A stretch of DNA of 64,000 bases. Source: Rhodobacterales bacterium (GTDB taxonomy: Bacteria; Pseudomonadota; Alphaproteobacteria; Rhodobacterales; Rhodobacteraceae). Each line of letters starts with the position of its first letter. Within the stretch, counting starts at the first letter, position 1. Position numbers and translations under genes: made by a program. The notes beneath the pieces are model-generated. The model was not told the DNA's origin. It made no database searches and saw only the letters and a program-made list of their open reading frames with translations. The stretch spans positions 62,001-126,000 of the forward strand of contig PDRY01000017.1 of assembly GCA_002748265.1 (NCBI GenBank), in the 5' to 3' direction. Positions 1 through 9,014 of the stretch are shown piece after piece.

Positions 1-162
1 GCGCTTGCGCTGATGGCGCAGCATGGATCGCTTGAGGCCACGCGCGCGGATGCGCTTGCCTGGGCGGCCCGGGCCCGCGCGGCTCTGGCGCCTCTGCCTG
101 AGGGAGAGCTGCGCGATCTGCTTGATGGGCTGGCCGACTACGTGGTGGCGCGGATCAACTGA
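1..162 (+). CDS. Polyprenyl synthetase family protein, C-terminal end (partial)
   Basis: The frame is open from base 1 and ends in TGA at 160-162, giving the last 53 residues of a protein whose start lies outside the window. The tail is Ala/Leu-rich and helical and ends in ADYVVARIN. This matches the C-terminal helix of trans-isoprenyl diphosphate synthases (octaprenyl or farnesyl/geranylgeranyl type), which extend allylic diphosphates with IPP. The catalytic DDxxD motifs are not in the window. Convergence with ispE, another isoprenoid gene, 20 bases away fits this assignment. Product chain length cannot be judged from this fragment. Confidence 0.7.
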   Translation, partial: ALALMAQHGSLEATRADALAWAARARAALAPLPEGELRDLLDGLADYVVARIN

Positions 163-182
163 CACGCGGGGCGCGCCCTGAC

Positions 183-986
183 TCAGGTCGTGGCGCAGGG
201 TGCGACCCACCAGTTGGGCCGGGCTTTGCGGATCTCGCCGGCCGCTGCGTCCGCCTCTTCAGCCGTATCGAACAGACCGAAACAGGTCGCACCGGACCCG
301 GACATCCGGGCAAAGCGCGCGCCGGACAAAGCGGCCAGAACTTCAGTGATGACCGGAGCCACTTTGAGCGCGGGGGGCTCAAGATCGTTGCGAGTGCCGC
401 CCAGCCACTCGATCAGCGCCGTCGCATCGGGCCAATCGGTCAGAGGGGGCAGGGGCGGGTTCTCGCGGCGGTCGAGCGCGCGGAACACATGTGGCGTGGC
501 CACCGGAACGCGCGGGTTCACCAGCACCAGATGCAGGGGGGGCAGGCGCACCGGCTCCACCCGTTCTCCGATCCCGCGCACCCGCGCCGGGGTCGAGCTC
601 AGGCACATTGGCACATCCGCGCCCAGCTGTTCCGTTTCTGTCGGCAGGGAGGTGCCGGTCAGCGCGTGCAGCCCGCGCAGCGCTGCCGCGGCATCCGCCG
701 ATCCGCCGCCGATGCCCGATGACACGGGCAAACGCTTGTCGAGGGTGATCGCGGCCTGAGCCCCCATCAGCCGGGCGGCGCGCAGGATCAGGTTGTCCGG
801 CTCCGCCTGCAGGCCCTCGGCCTCGGGGCCGGTCAGGTTCAGCGACAACGGGCCTTCGCGCAGCGTCAGCACATCCCCCACGGTGCAGAACGCCACCAAA
901 GTGTCGAGCAGGTGATAGCCGTCAGCCCGTTGGCCGGTGACGTGAAGGCACAGGTTGATCTTGGCGGGCGCAAAGACCTCGATCAC
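183..986 (-). CDS. ispE: 4-diphosphocytidyl-2-C-methyl-D-erythritol kinase IspE
   Basis: This is a GHMP-family kinase of 267 residues that phosphorylates CDP-methylerythritol in the MEP isoprenoid pathway in the cytoplasm. Visible motifs are PAKINL (residues 7-12, with the conserved Lys), the glycine-rich ATP loop PVSSGIGGGSADAA (87-100), and GADVP (122-126, with the catalytic Asp). The start is a GTG at 986-984 that overlaps the TGA of the upstream TPR gene (GTGA), so the two are probably translationally coupled. The frame stays open far upstream inside the TPR gene in another frame, but that extension has no IspE similarity and was not used. Confidence 0.93.
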   Translation of the reverse strand: MIEVFAPAKINLCLHVTGQRADGYHLLDTLVAFCTVGDVLTLREGPLSLNLTGPEAEGLQAEPDNLILRAARLMGAQAAITLDKRLPVSSGIGGGSADAAAALRGLHALTGTSLPTETEQLGADVPMCLSSTPARVRGIGERVEPVRLPPLHLVLVNPRVPVATPHVFRALDRRENPPLPPLTDWPDATALIEWLGGTRNDLEPPALKVAPVITEVLAALSGARFARMSGSGATCFGLFDTAEEADAAAGEIRKARPNWWVAPCATT

Positions 987-2635
987 GGGGCGGTGCTCTG
1001 CGGCAGTCCGCTCTCCAGCTTGCGCCGGATGATCTCGGCCTGCTCTGGTTCGGGGTCGAAGGACAGCGCGCGCTGCCATTGGAACCGCGCCTCGTCGCGG
1101 CGCCCGACGGACCAGAGCACATCGCCCAGATGGTCGGACACGACCGGATCGGTGGGCTCCAGCTCGGCGGCGCGCTCCATATGGGGGACGGCCTCTTCGA
1201 CCCGGCCCAACCGGTAGAGCGCCCAAGCGAGGCTGTCGACGATGGCGCCGTTGTCGGGCGCGCGTTCCACGGCGCGTTCGATCATGCCCAGAGCTTCGTC
1301 CAGCTTCTCGTTTCGCTCCACCAGCGAATAGCCCAGGTAGTTGAGCACGTTCGGGCTGTCGGGGTTGAGCACAAGCGCCGCGCGAAAATCGGCTTCGGCC
1401 TCGGGCCATTTGTCCAGATCGTGGCGCACGATGGCGCGGGCATAGAGCAGCACCCAGCGGCTTTGGGTTTCTTCGGGCACGAGATCAAGCGCGCGGGAAT
1501 AGGCATCTTCGGCCTGGGCGAGCGCATCGCTGCGGCGCAGGACATCGGCCAGCAGGGACCAGACCTCTGGCGCGTCAGGGCGGGTCTCCGTCAGGGCGCG
1601 CAGGGCGGCAATGGCGCGATCCTGATCGCCCGCCGCGTCATAGGCCCTTGCACTGCCCATTTGGGCCTGGGGCAGGGCCGGATCGCCCGGCTGGATCGCG
1701 CCAAAAGCGGCGGCGGCCAGTTCGGGGCGGTCCAGTTGCAGATAGCTTTCGGCCGAGACCAGGATGGCATCGGTGAGCCCGGGGGAGAGGGCCTCTGCCA
1801 GCCGCGCATGCAGCAGCGCCTGCGAGCCGTTCGATTGCTCCAGATGCGCGGCGGCGACCAGCGACAAAGCCTGCGCGATCCCGTCAGCGGGGCCGGAGAT
1901 CGCCGTGAAGGGCACGGCTTCATTCGCCAACAGGGCGCCGCGCAGTTCAGAGACTGCGGTGTCGCCTTCCGCGGGGCCGAAGCGTTGCTCCAGCAATGTC
2001 AGGGCATCGTCGCGCCGGTCGAGCTGCGCCAGAATTTGCGCCCGCGCAAGCGCAAGATCACGCATCTCCATCGCGCTGTTGGCCGGATCGGCCAGCAATG
2101 CATTGGCTCCTTCCATGTCCCCGGCAAGTGCCAGGGCAAGCGCTTCGTGACGCGCGGCGATCACGGATAGCCCCTGTTCCGCAGCGGCGGCTCTGAACGC
2201 GGCGAGCGCGTCCTCCATCCGGCCTAGCCCGACCAGAGCCCAAGGCCGCACGAGCGAGTCGACGGCGGGGCTGGAATGCTGCCCTGTGTCGAGCTCATCC
2301 AGGATGTCCTGCCATGCGCCATTTTGTGCCTGTTGCACCAAAAGAACCACTGCGGCATGCGGCACCTCGTCGCCGCTGGCCAATACGGTGCGCGCGTCAA
2401 CGGCGGCGTTGTCCAGATCGCCCAGTACGGCCCCCAAATAGACGGAGGCGCGGAGCAACTCGAGATTGTCCGGATCGGCATCAAGCGCGCGTTTGAAATG
2501 CCCGGCGGCAGTTTCGAACTGGTTTTCGGAGGCGGCCTGGCGCGCGGCCAGATAGGCGCCCGCGTTCTCGGCGGGCAGGGCGGTTGGCGCGGCAATCGCC
2601 AGGCTCAGCAGGGCAGAGCGGATCAGGGTCTTCAC
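983..2635 (-). CDS. Exported tetratricopeptide-repeat protein
   Basis: The product is 550 residues with an N-terminal signal peptide (MKTLIRSALLSLAIAAPTAL, cleavage near residue 22). Helical repeats rich in Ala, Leu and Asp follow throughout. TPR consensus is clearest near the C terminus, for example LNPDSPNVLNYLGYSLVE and LEPTDPVVSDHLGDVLW. TPR proteins are protein-interaction scaffolds, and this one should act in the periplasm or at the envelope. It lies between the ETF-QO gene (80-base gap) and ispE (GTGA overlap) on the same strand. The exact role is unknown. Confidence 0.85.
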   Translation of the reverse strand: MKTLIRSALLSLAIAAPTALPAENAGAYLAARQAASENQFETAAGHFKRALDADPDNLELLRASVYLGAVLGDLDNAAVDARTVLASGDEVPHAAVVLLVQQAQNGAWQDILDELDTGQHSSPAVDSLVRPWALVGLGRMEDALAAFRAAAAEQGLSVIAARHEALALALAGDMEGANALLADPANSAMEMRDLALARAQILAQLDRRDDALTLLEQRFGPAEGDTAVSELRGALLANEAVPFTAISGPADGIAQALSLVAAAHLEQSNGSQALLHARLAEALSPGLTDAILVSAESYLQLDRPELAAAAFGAIQPGDPALPQAQMGSARAYDAAGDQDRAIAALRALTETRPDAPEVWSLLADVLRRSDALAQAEDAYSRALDLVPEETQSRWVLLYARAIVRHDLDKWPEAEADFRAALVLNPDSPNVLNYLGYSLVERNEKLDEALGMIERAVERAPDNGAIVDSLAWALYRLGRVEEAVPHMERAAELEPTDPVVSDHLGDVLWSVGRRDEARFQWQRALSFDPEPEQAEIIRRKLESGLPQSTAP

Positions 2636-2714
2636 GGGGGCACATCTCCGGGTTGGCTGCGCCCAAGCTAGGGGCCAGGGGCGGGCTGGGCAACCCAGCC
2701 GCCCCCGCCTTCGA

Positions 2715-4376
2715 TCACATATTCGGGTAGTTGGGGCCGTCGCCCCCCTGCGGCACGGTCCATGTGATGTTCTGGGCCGGGTCCTTGATGTCGCAGGTTT
2801 TGCAGTGGACGCAGTTCTGGAAATTGATGACGAAGCGCGGCTCTTTGCCTTCTTCGGTCACGAACTCATAGACCCCGGCGGGGCAGTAGCGCTGCGACGG
2901 CCCGGCATATTGCGCCAGATCCACCTGAACCGGCACATCCGCGTCGGTCAGCTTCAGGTGGCACGGCTGGCTTTCCTCGTGATTGGTGGCCGAGAAGCTG
3001 ACATTGGTCAGCCGGTCAAAGGACAGCTTGCCGTCGGGCTTGGGGTAGTCGATCGGCTTGTGCTTGTCGGCCGGTTCGGTCGCTTCGGCATCGGTCTTGC
3101 CGTGCTTGAGCGTGCCCAGCAGAGAGCCGCCGAACAGCGTGTTGGTCCACATGTCGAAACCGCCCAGGGCCAGCCCGCCGAACAGGCCGAATTTGGACCA
3201 GGCGGGTTTGACGTTGCGCACCTTCTTGAGATCCTTGGCGATGGCGCCGGTCTTCACTTCGGTGTCGTACTCCTCCAGCACATCGCCTTCGCGGCCCTCT
3301 GCGATCGCCTTGGCGGCGGCTTCGGCGGCCGCGATGCCTGACAGCATGGCGTTGTGATTGCCCTTGATGCGGGGCACGTTCACCAGACCGGCAGAGCAGC
3401 CCAGCAGGGCGCCGCCGGGGAAGGCCATCTGCGGGATCGACTGGAAGCCGCCTTCCGAAATGGCGCGGGCGCCATAGGCAACGCGCTTGCCGCCTTCCAG
3501 AAGGTCCGCCACCATCGGGTGATGCTTGAGCCGCTGGAACTCCATGTAAGGGAACAGATGCGGGTTCTTGTAGTTCAGGTGCACCACGAAGCCGATGAAG
3601 ATCTGGTTGTTCTCCATGTGGTAGATAAAGGAGCCGCCACCGGCGTTCTTGCCCAGGGGCCAGCCCATCGTGTGCACGACACGGCCCTCATGGTGCTTGG
3701 CGGGGTCGATCTCCCAGATCTCCTTCATGCCGAGGCCGTATTTCTGAACATCGCTTTCGGCATCGAGCCCGAATTTGGCGATCACCTGCTTCGACAGGCT
3801 GCCGCGCACACCTTCCGAAAGGAAGACATATTTGCCGCGCAGTTCCATGCCGGGCTCATAGCCATCACCGATGGAGCCATCGGGCTCGCGGCCGAACTCC
3901 CCGGCGATGACGCCCGCCACGCGGTCGCCGTCAAAGACCAGCTCGGAGCAAGCCATGCCAGGGAAGATCTCCACGCCCAGGGCTTCGGCCTGCTCGGCCA
4001 GCCAGCGGCAAACATTGGCCATCGACACGATGTAGTTGCCGTGGTTGTTCATCAGTGGCGGCATGGGCCAGTTGGGGATCTTGACCTGACCACCTTCGCC
4101 CAGCAGGTAGAAGCGGTCATCATTGACCTCGACATTTACCGGCGCGCCGCGCTCTTTCCAGTCGGGGAAGAGGGTTTCCAGGCCAGTGATGTCCAGCACG
4201 GCGCCCGAAAGGATATGCGCGCCGACTTCGGAGCCTTTTTCCAGAACCACGACTTCAAGATCGGGGTTCACCTCTTTGAGACGGATCGCCGCGGACAGGC
4301 CGGATGGACCGGCGCCGACGATGACCACGTCATAGTCCATGGATTCGCGGGTGATCTCGGGGGCGGTGTCGGACAT
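2715..4376 (-). CDS. Electron transfer flavoprotein-ubiquinone oxidoreductase
   Basis: This 553-residue flavoprotein passes electrons from ETF to ubiquinone at the membrane and so links fatty- and amino-acid dehydrogenases to respiration. An N-terminal FAD-binding Rossmann motif GAGPSG sits at residues 21-26. The C-terminal [4Fe-4S] domain has four cysteines in RYCPAG and NCVHCKTCDIKDP. The length fits the family. The start at 4376 is chosen because GAGGAG precedes it and the FAD motif follows at the usual distance. An in-frame extension of 32 residues upstream has no family similarity. An acyl-CoA dehydrogenase that could feed this route lies at 10.8 kb. Confidence 0.96.
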   Translation of the reverse strand: MSDTAPEITRESMDYDVVIVGAGPSGLSAAIRLKEVNPDLEVVVLEKGSEVGAHILSGAVLDITGLETLFPDWKERGAPVNVEVNDDRFYLLGEGGQVKIPNWPMPPLMNNHGNYIVSMANVCRWLAEQAEALGVEIFPGMACSELVFDGDRVAGVIAGEFGREPDGSIGDGYEPGMELRGKYVFLSEGVRGSLSKQVIAKFGLDAESDVQKYGLGMKEIWEIDPAKHHEGRVVHTMGWPLGKNAGGGSFIYHMENNQIFIGFVVHLNYKNPHLFPYMEFQRLKHHPMVADLLEGGKRVAYGARAISEGGFQSIPQMAFPGGALLGCSAGLVNVPRIKGNHNAMLSGIAAAEAAAKAIAEGREGDVLEEYDTEVKTGAIAKDLKKVRNVKPAWSKFGLFGGLALGGFDMWTNTLFGGSLLGTLKHGKTDAEATEPADKHKPIDYPKPDGKLSFDRLTNVSFSATNHEESQPCHLKLTDADVPVQVDLAQYAGPSQRYCPAGVYEFVTEEGKEPRFVINFQNCVHCKTCDIKDPAQNITWTVPQGGDGPNYPNM

Positions 4377-4499
4377 GGGCAAGGCTCCTCGGGTAAGATC
4401 GTTGCGCGCAGCGGCGCAGTTTCGCACAGAGTGGTAACCCCCCAGGACGCGAGGCACAATGCAGTGCAGCATGATTCCGCTAGGTCACAAGCCCTTTGC

Positions 4500-4528
4500 T
4501 TGACAAAGATACCACATTCGCAAGCATG
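4500..4528 (+). promoter_or_regulatory. Possible promoter for the 4576 lipoprotein gene
   Basis: A perfect -35 hexamer TTGACA (4500-4505) is followed after 17 bases by AGCATG (4523-4528), which is a poor -10. It lies in the 199-base gap between divergent etf-QO and the lipoprotein gene, about 50 bases from the ATG. The strong -35 is the main support. Confidence 0.3.
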
Positions 4529-4575
4529 TGCGCGCCCTTCTGGCGTCATCGTGCCCGTTTCCAAAGGACCAGTTC

Positions 4576-5070
4576 ATGTCATCACCGCTCAAAATCACTC
4601 TCGTCGTGGCCGCACTAGCGGGGCTGAGCGCCTGTGAGCCCTATCCGGAGCCATCGGGTTGTCAGCCGATGACCGATGACCAAGGGCGAACCATTGTCGG
4701 CTGCACACCGGACGGTCGTCCGATTCTGGTGTCTCCGCAGGCGCCGCAGCGCACCCAATCTTTCCCGCCCCCGGCGACAAACGCCTCTCCGCCGCCGGTG
4801 CAGACCGGCCCGATCGGCGGCACCGTTGCCAGTGGGACCTATGGACCGGTTCCGACCGTGATCGAAGACACCGGCGAAGCTCTGCCGCCGCCGCCCGCGA
4901 CGCTGGAGCCCGTGACGCCGTCTGCATCCACGCCGAGCACGACGACGCAGACCCCGCCCGCGCCTGTCGTGACGGCCCCGGTGTCATCGGATCCCAACGC
5001 ACTGCCCACGGTGGTGGCACCGCCGCCCGCCGACGTGGTGGCGACTTTCGGCAGCGAGACATCGCAATAG
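4576..5070 (+). CDS. Pro/Thr-rich lipoprotein of unknown function
   Basis: The product is 164 residues. It has a lipoprotein signal, a hydrophobic stretch ending in LAGLSAC with the lipobox Cys near residue 20. A short Cys-containing segment (GCQPMTDDQG, VGCTPDGRP) follows. The remainder is low-complexity Pro/Ala/Thr sequence, probably disordered. It is presumably attached to the envelope by its lipid. The start at 4576 follows AAAGGACC at good spacing. I do not recognise the family. It stands alone upstream of greA. Confidence 0.7.
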   Translation: MSSPLKITLVVAALAGLSACEPYPEPSGCQPMTDDQGRTIVGCTPDGRPILVSPQAPQRTQSFPPPATNASPPPVQTGPIGGTVASGTYGPVPTVIEDTGEALPPPPATLEPVTPSASTPSTTTQTPPAPVVTAPVSSDPNALPTVVAPPPADVVATFGSETSQ

Positions 5071-5151
5071 CGCGTATCCCGCGCGCCCTTGGGGGCGGCT
5101 CCAACATCTGGGCCGCCCGCTGCCAAATGATCGCGTGACCGGACAGCGCCC

Positions 5152-5181
5152 TTGACTTCCCCACTTGCGCGCGCGTTATGA
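5152..5181 (+). promoter_or_regulatory. Putative greA promoter
   Basis: TTGACT (5152-5157) and TTATGA (5176-5181) are separated by 18 bases, about 50 bases before the greA ATG. Both hexamers are close to the housekeeping-sigma consensus. Confidence 0.45.
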
Positions 5182-5230
5182 ACGCCCGATCACTACAGCC
5201 TATCCGAAAGACGAAAAGGGCCCACAGGCG

Positions 5231-5701
5231 ATGGACAAGATACCGCTGACCCGCGCGGGCTATGACAAGCTGAATGCCGAGCTCAAGCAGCTCAAGACCG
5301 ACGACCGCCCCGCTATCATCCGCGCCATCGCGGAAGCGCGCGAGCATGGCGATCTGTCGGAAAACGCCGAATACCACTCCGCCAAGGAGAAGCAGTCCTT
5401 CATCGAGGGCCGCATCAAGGAGCTTGAGGGCGTGATCTCTCTGGCCGATGTCATCGACGTGGCCAAGCTCTCTGGCCCAATCAAATTTGGCGCCACGGTT
5501 GAGCTGGTGGACGAAGACACCGACGAAGAGAAGACCTATCAGATTGTTGGCGAATACGAGGCCGATATCGAAGCCGGTCGGCTCAACATCAAATCGCCCC
5601 TCGCCCGCGCCCTGATCGGCAAGGAGGAAGGCGACAGCGTCGAAGTCCGCACCCCCGGCGGGGAACGGTCCTATGAGATCCTTTCGGTTTCCTATAGCTA
5701 G
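5231..5701 (+). CDS. greA: Transcription elongation factor GreA
   Basis: This 156-residue protein rescues backtracked RNA polymerase by stimulating transcript cleavage. The N-terminal coiled coil carries the signature [13 protein letters not shown], whose acidic loop tip (Asp and Glu) coordinates the catalytic Mg. The C-terminal FKBP-like domain includes [14 protein letters not shown] and ends in EILSVSYS. The start at 5231 gives the canonical beginning [14 protein letters not shown]; an upstream in-frame start would add 22 unrelated residues. It is followed after 5 bases by a membrane protein gene. Confidence 0.97.
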   Translation: MDKIPLTRAGYDKLNAELKQLKTDDRPAIIRAIAEAREHGDLSENAEYHSAKEKQSFIEGRIKELEGVISLADVIDVAKLSGPIKFGATVELVDEDTDEEKTYQIVGEYEADIEAGRLNIKSPLARALIGKEEGDSVEVRTPGGERSYEILSVSYS

Positions 5702-5706
5702 GTCTC

Positions 5707-6690
5707 ATGACAAGCTCCGGATCAGAGCGGCGAACGGATAAGGTCACATCGGTTGATGTGATCGCGGTCGCGCTCAGCGTCGTCTGGCTGCTTATGGCGG
5801 CCATCTTTTTTCTGACCTTGCCGCGCGATCCCGATGCCGAAACGGACCCGCTGCGGGTGGTGATCGTCATGCTGGCGGTGTTCATGCCGGTGGCGATGAT
5901 CTGGGTCGCGGCGGCGGCGGCCAAAGCGGCGCGGATCATGCGCGCGGAATCGGTTCGGCTCCATGCCGCGATCGACGGCATGCGCGAAGTGGTTCTCGCC
6001 GACCGCAAGGAACGCGTGAGCGCCACGCAGTCTGGCCCGGTGGTGGAAAAGACGCTCAAGGAAATCGCCCATACCGCGCGGCAGACGGAAAACGTGCTGG
6101 CGACCTTCTCGACGACCCGCAAGGCGCCGTCCAAGCCTGCCTTGCCCGCGCCCTCGGGCGGGGAGGCGACGGATCAGCCCGCGCTTGCTCTGGGCACGCG
6201 GGCCGAAGACATGCAGCCGCCGCTTGCAAATGGCGATCTGGTCCGCGCGCTCAACTTCCCCGACAGCGCCGAGGACGAGGCGGGCTTTGCCGCCCTGCGC
6301 CGCGCGCTCGCCCATCGCGAACCGGCGAAGCTGATCCAGGCCAGCCAGGACGTCCTGACTCTGCTTAGTCAGGACGGCATCTACATGGACGATCTGAACC
6401 CCGATCGCGCGCGGCCCGAATACTGGCGCCGCTTTGCGCAGGGGGAGCGCGGCGGAGCCGTGGCGGCTCTGGGCGGGGTGCGGGATCGCTCGTGCCTCGC
6501 GATGACGGCGGGCCGGATGCGCGAAGACACGATCTTCCGTGACGCGGCACACCACTTCCTGCGGATGTTCGACCAGCTTCTTGAGAAATTCGAGCCCGAG
6601 GCATCTGACGAAGAACTTGCCGCCCTGGCCGAAACCCGCACCGCCCGCGCTTTCATGCTGCTGGGCCGGGTGACGGGCGCTTTCGACTAG
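5707..6690 (+). CDS. Conserved membrane protein, unknown function
   Basis: The product is 327 residues. Two transmembrane helices lie near the N terminus (around residues 17-37 and 48-72). A region predicted as coiled coil follows (RAESVRLHAAIDGMREVV), then a Pro/Ala linker and an alpha-helical C-terminal domain of about 160 residues rich in Arg, Asp and Glu. It is co-directional with greA at a 5-base spacing, so it is probably co-transcribed. I do not recognise a named family. Its layout (two helices plus coiled coil plus cytoplasmic domain) resembles a membrane-tethered adaptor, which is inference. Confidence 0.75.
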   Translation: MTSSGSERRTDKVTSVDVIAVALSVVWLLMAAIFFLTLPRDPDAETDPLRVVIVMLAVFMPVAMIWVAAAAAKAARIMRAESVRLHAAIDGMREVVLADRKERVSATQSGPVVEKTLKEIAHTARQTENVLATFSTTRKAPSKPALPAPSGGEATDQPALALGTRAEDMQPPLANGDLVRALNFPDSAEDEAGFAALRRALAHREPAKLIQASQDVLTLLSQDGIYMDDLNPDRARPEYWRRFAQGERGGAVAALGGVRDRSCLAMTAGRMREDTIFRDAAHHFLRMFDQLLEKFEPEASDEELAALAETRTARAFMLLGRVTGAFD

Positions 6691-6692
6691 GC

Positions 6693-7271
6693 CTAAAGGT
6701 CGCGCACCATCGTCGTGGCGCTTTCAAAGCCGAACAGCAGTTTGGTGATGGAGCTTTTCTCTGTGCCAACGGGGCGAAACCCGCGCCGTTCATATAGAGC
6801 CCGTGCGCGCGGGTTGGTGTCGATCACGTCGAGCCGGACAGCGCTGTAGCCGCGGCTGCGCGCTTCATCCGAAATGGCCTCAAGCAGCTTTGTGCCCACG
6901 CCGCGCCCCCGCGCCGCTTCGGTCGTGACGATCCCATCCATCAGGAAACGCGCATTCTCCGTGTCGCGCTCCAGAAGCCACAACGCTCCCGCGCGCCATA
7001 GGGCGCCCCAGCGGCCATAGATGGCCCGCAGATCGTCGAAATCGCCGCCCACCAATGCGCCGTCCATGGTCTTGAACCCGGCGAGCCCGAGAAGCGTGCT
7101 GCCCTCATAGGCGCTGAACGCATGGGAGGGGTCAATGACCCTTTCAATGAAGGCGAGCGCCCGGGGCTTTGGCCCCATGACCTTGCCCAGCTTGCCGCCA
7201 AAGGCTTCCCAGTAGAGTGCGGCCGCAGCGGCGCGGTCGGCATCCAGGAATTCTTTTCGGATCTCGATCAT
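6693..7271 (-). CDS. GNAT family N-acetyltransferase
   Basis: The product is 192 residues. The acetyl-CoA binding motif A is visible as the RGRGVGTKLLEA segment (the R/Q-x-x-G-x-G/A pattern) after DGIVTTEAA. It is followed by YSAVRLDVIDTNPRARALYERRGF, split over motif B. The substrate is unknown. The start at 7271 gives MIEIRKEF. It converges on the greA-linked membrane gene with only 2 bases between stops. Confidence 0.88.
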   Translation of the reverse strand: MIEIRKEFLDADRAAAAALYWEAFGGKLGKVMGPKPRALAFIERVIDPSHAFSAYEGSTLLGLAGFKTMDGALVGGDFDDLRAIYGRWGALWRAGALWLLERDTENARFLMDGIVTTEAARGRGVGTKLLEAISDEARSRGYSAVRLDVIDTNPRARALYERRGFRPVGTEKSSITKLLFGFESATTMVRDL

Positions 7272-7364
7272 GCGCCTCTCACCCCCGGGCCGGGCGAGCC
7301 CATTGCCTCTGGTTCCTGTGATAGCTAGGGGAGGTCTGGCAGTCGGACAAGGAGGAGGTATCCG

Positions 7365-8057
7365 ATGACGCGCAGGCGTATCTTTCTGATGGGATTGGCC
7401 GATGGTGCCCCGTTCATCCTGATCATTGTGCCTTTCGCGATGCTGTTTGGCGTGGTGGCGACGAATGCGGGCCTCGATCTCATCGAAGCCATGTCCTTCT
7501 CCATTGCCGTGATCGCGGGCGCGGCGCAGTTCACTGCGGTGTCCCTGCTGGTCGATCACGCGCCGGTGTTCATGGTGCTGGCGGCGTCGCTGGCGGTTAA
7601 CCTGCGTATGGCGATGTATTCCGCATCCTTGGTGCCCTATCTCGGGGCGGCGCCGCTTTGGCAGCGGTCTTTGGTGTCCTATTTCTTGGTGGATCAAAGC
7701 TACGCGTGTTCGGTCGCGCGGTTCGAACAGAACCCCGGCTGGAGTGTGCCTGAACGGCTGACCTACTTTGCGGGCTGCGTCGCGGCGGTCTGCCCGCTTT
7801 GGTACGCGTTCACCTGGGTGGGCGCGGTCGCCGGGCAGGCGATCCCCGAATCCTGGGCGCTCGATTTCGCGGTGCCGATCTGCTTTATCGCGATGTTTGC
7901 GCCAATGTTGCGCACGCTGCCGCATGTGGCCGCAGCTGTGACCTCGGTCGTGGCGGCGCTGCTGTTTGCGGGGCTGCCGTCCGGGTTCGGCCTGATCGTC
8001 GCTGGTCTTGTTGCCATGGCCGTCGGGGCCGAAGTCGAACGGAGGATGACGGCATGA
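7365..8057 (+). CDS. AzlC family branched-chain amino acid export permease
   Basis: This is the 230-residue large subunit of an AzlCD-type exporter in the inner membrane. Family features are the early motif GLADGAPFILIIVPFAMLFG and the central segment FSIAVIAGAAQFTAV, then NLRMAMYSASLVPYL. Several transmembrane helices are evident. A strong AAGGAGGAGG ribosome binding site precedes the ATG. The stop overlaps the start of the azlD-like gene (ATGA). The pair is known to export branched-chain amino acids or analogues; the substrate here is inferred. Confidence 0.92.
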   Translation: MTRRRIFLMGLADGAPFILIIVPFAMLFGVVATNAGLDLIEAMSFSIAVIAGAAQFTAVSLLVDHAPVFMVLAASLAVNLRMAMYSASLVPYLGAAPLWQRSLVSYFLVDQSYACSVARFEQNPGWSVPERLTYFAGCVAAVCPLWYAFTWVGAVAGQAIPESWALDFAVPICFIAMFAPMLRTLPHVAAAVTSVVAALLFAGLPSGFGLIVAGLVAMAVGAEVERRMTA

Positions 8058-8392
8058 TTGATCACGGAGCCGTTTGGCTGACAATCGCGGGGCTCGCGGT
8101 TGGATCGTACCTGATCCGTTTCAGTTTCCTGGGCATCATCGGGCACCGGCCCTTGCCGGAATGGGTGCTGCGCCATCTGCGCTACACCGCCGTGGCGATT
8201 CTGCCGGGCTTGGTGGCGCCGCTGGTCGCCTGGCCCGCCGCCACCGGAGACACGTTCGATCCGGTGAGGGGCCTGGCCGCCGCTGCCGCGGTTGCTGCGG
8301 GGGTCATCACCCGCAACGTGCTGGCGGCGATCCTGTCGGGCGCCGCCGTGCTCTATGCCGGGCTGTGGCTTACCGGGGCGTTTGCGGGGTGA
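8054..8392 (+). CDS. AzlD family small subunit of amino acid exporter
   Basis: This 112-residue hydrophobic protein has three to four membrane helices. Motifs typical of AzlD are GSYLIRFSFLG near the N terminus and LRYTAVAILPGLVAP in the middle. It overlaps the AzlC gene by 4 bases and is needed as its partner in known AzlCD systems. Its 3' end overlaps the convergent lipoprotein gene by 23 bases. Confidence 0.9.
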   Translation: MIDHGAVWLTIAGLAVGSYLIRFSFLGIIGHRPLPEWVLRHLRYTAVAILPGLVAPLVAWPAATGDTFDPVRGLAAAAAVAAGVITRNVLAAILSGAAVLYAGLWLTGAFAG

Positions 8393-9014
8393 ACTGACGC
8401 TCCCACGCGGCACGCGCGATGGACTTATCGTCCGCGTCGTCTTCGTAATAGTCGCGGCTGACGACCCCCGGATAGCGCGCGAACTGAGTTTCGAGCCGGT
8501 CGGGGAACAGCACCGATTTGATATAGCCAAACCCGGGAAGTTGCTGAAGGATCGCCGATGTCGCCCGTGAACACTGTGTTTTGGCCACGGCGCCATTGGA
8601 CAGAACCAGGGCTTTCGCCTGAGCGGCGACTTCGGGCGGCACCACGGCATCCTGACGGGTGATGTAGTAGGTCTCCCGTGCGTGGTAGCTCATATAGTAT
8701 TGCTCGATCCGGGGTGTGATGCCGAAGATCACATCGTTGCGCTCAATGATGCCGGTGCCGGCGAAAGTGCCGGCCGGATCGAACAGAACGCGCTCATCGG
8801 CATTGACCATCAGCCCGGTATGAGCCCCGTTCCCGTTCGAGCGGTTCTTCATCGTGAACAGGGTCAGCATCGGCGGGCCGGGGTGCTGATACCGTGCGCG
8901 GTCAACTTGGTTCTGAGGGGCCCAGACGGGTTCAGGCCCCCCGCAGCTTGCGGTGGCCAGAACGGCTGGAGCACCCAGCAGCAAAAACCGCCGGGAAACC
9001 TGAGCCTGGGTCAT
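8370..9014 (-). CDS. Lipoprotein with possible permuted NlpC/P60-like (LRAT-like) core
   Basis: The product is 214 residues. The N terminus has a twin Arg (SRR) and hydrophobic segment ending in ATASC, so it is probably a lipoprotein exported with a Tat-like signal. A His in NGAHTGLMV and, about 90 residues later, a Cys in KTQCSRATSAIL occur in the order seen in permuted papain-fold (LRAT/YiiX-like) proteins. This functional suggestion rests only on those two motifs. The start codon overlaps the stop of the oxidase subunit IV gene (ATGA). Confidence 0.65.
   Translation of the reverse strand: MTQAQVSRRFLLLGAPAVLATASCGGPEPVWAPQNQVDRARYQHPGPPMLTLFTMKNRSNGNGAHTGLMVNADERVLFDPAGTFAGTGIIERNDVIFGITPRIEQYYMSYHARETYYITRQDAVVPPEVAAQAKALVLSNGAVAKTQCSRATSAILQQLPGFGYIKSVLFPDRLETQFARYPGVVSRDYYEDDADDKSIARAAWERQFTPQTPR

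Noticed and set aside
183-1409. A single longer protein combining an unrelated N-terminal part with IspE
   Set aside because: The extra N-terminal part is an antisense-like reading of the TPR gene in another frame, of low complexity, and IspE similarity starts exactly at the GTG at 986.
4377-4472. N-terminal extension of ETF-QO from an upstream Met
   Set aside because: The 32 added residues have no family similarity, and the ATG at 4376 has its own GAGGAG.
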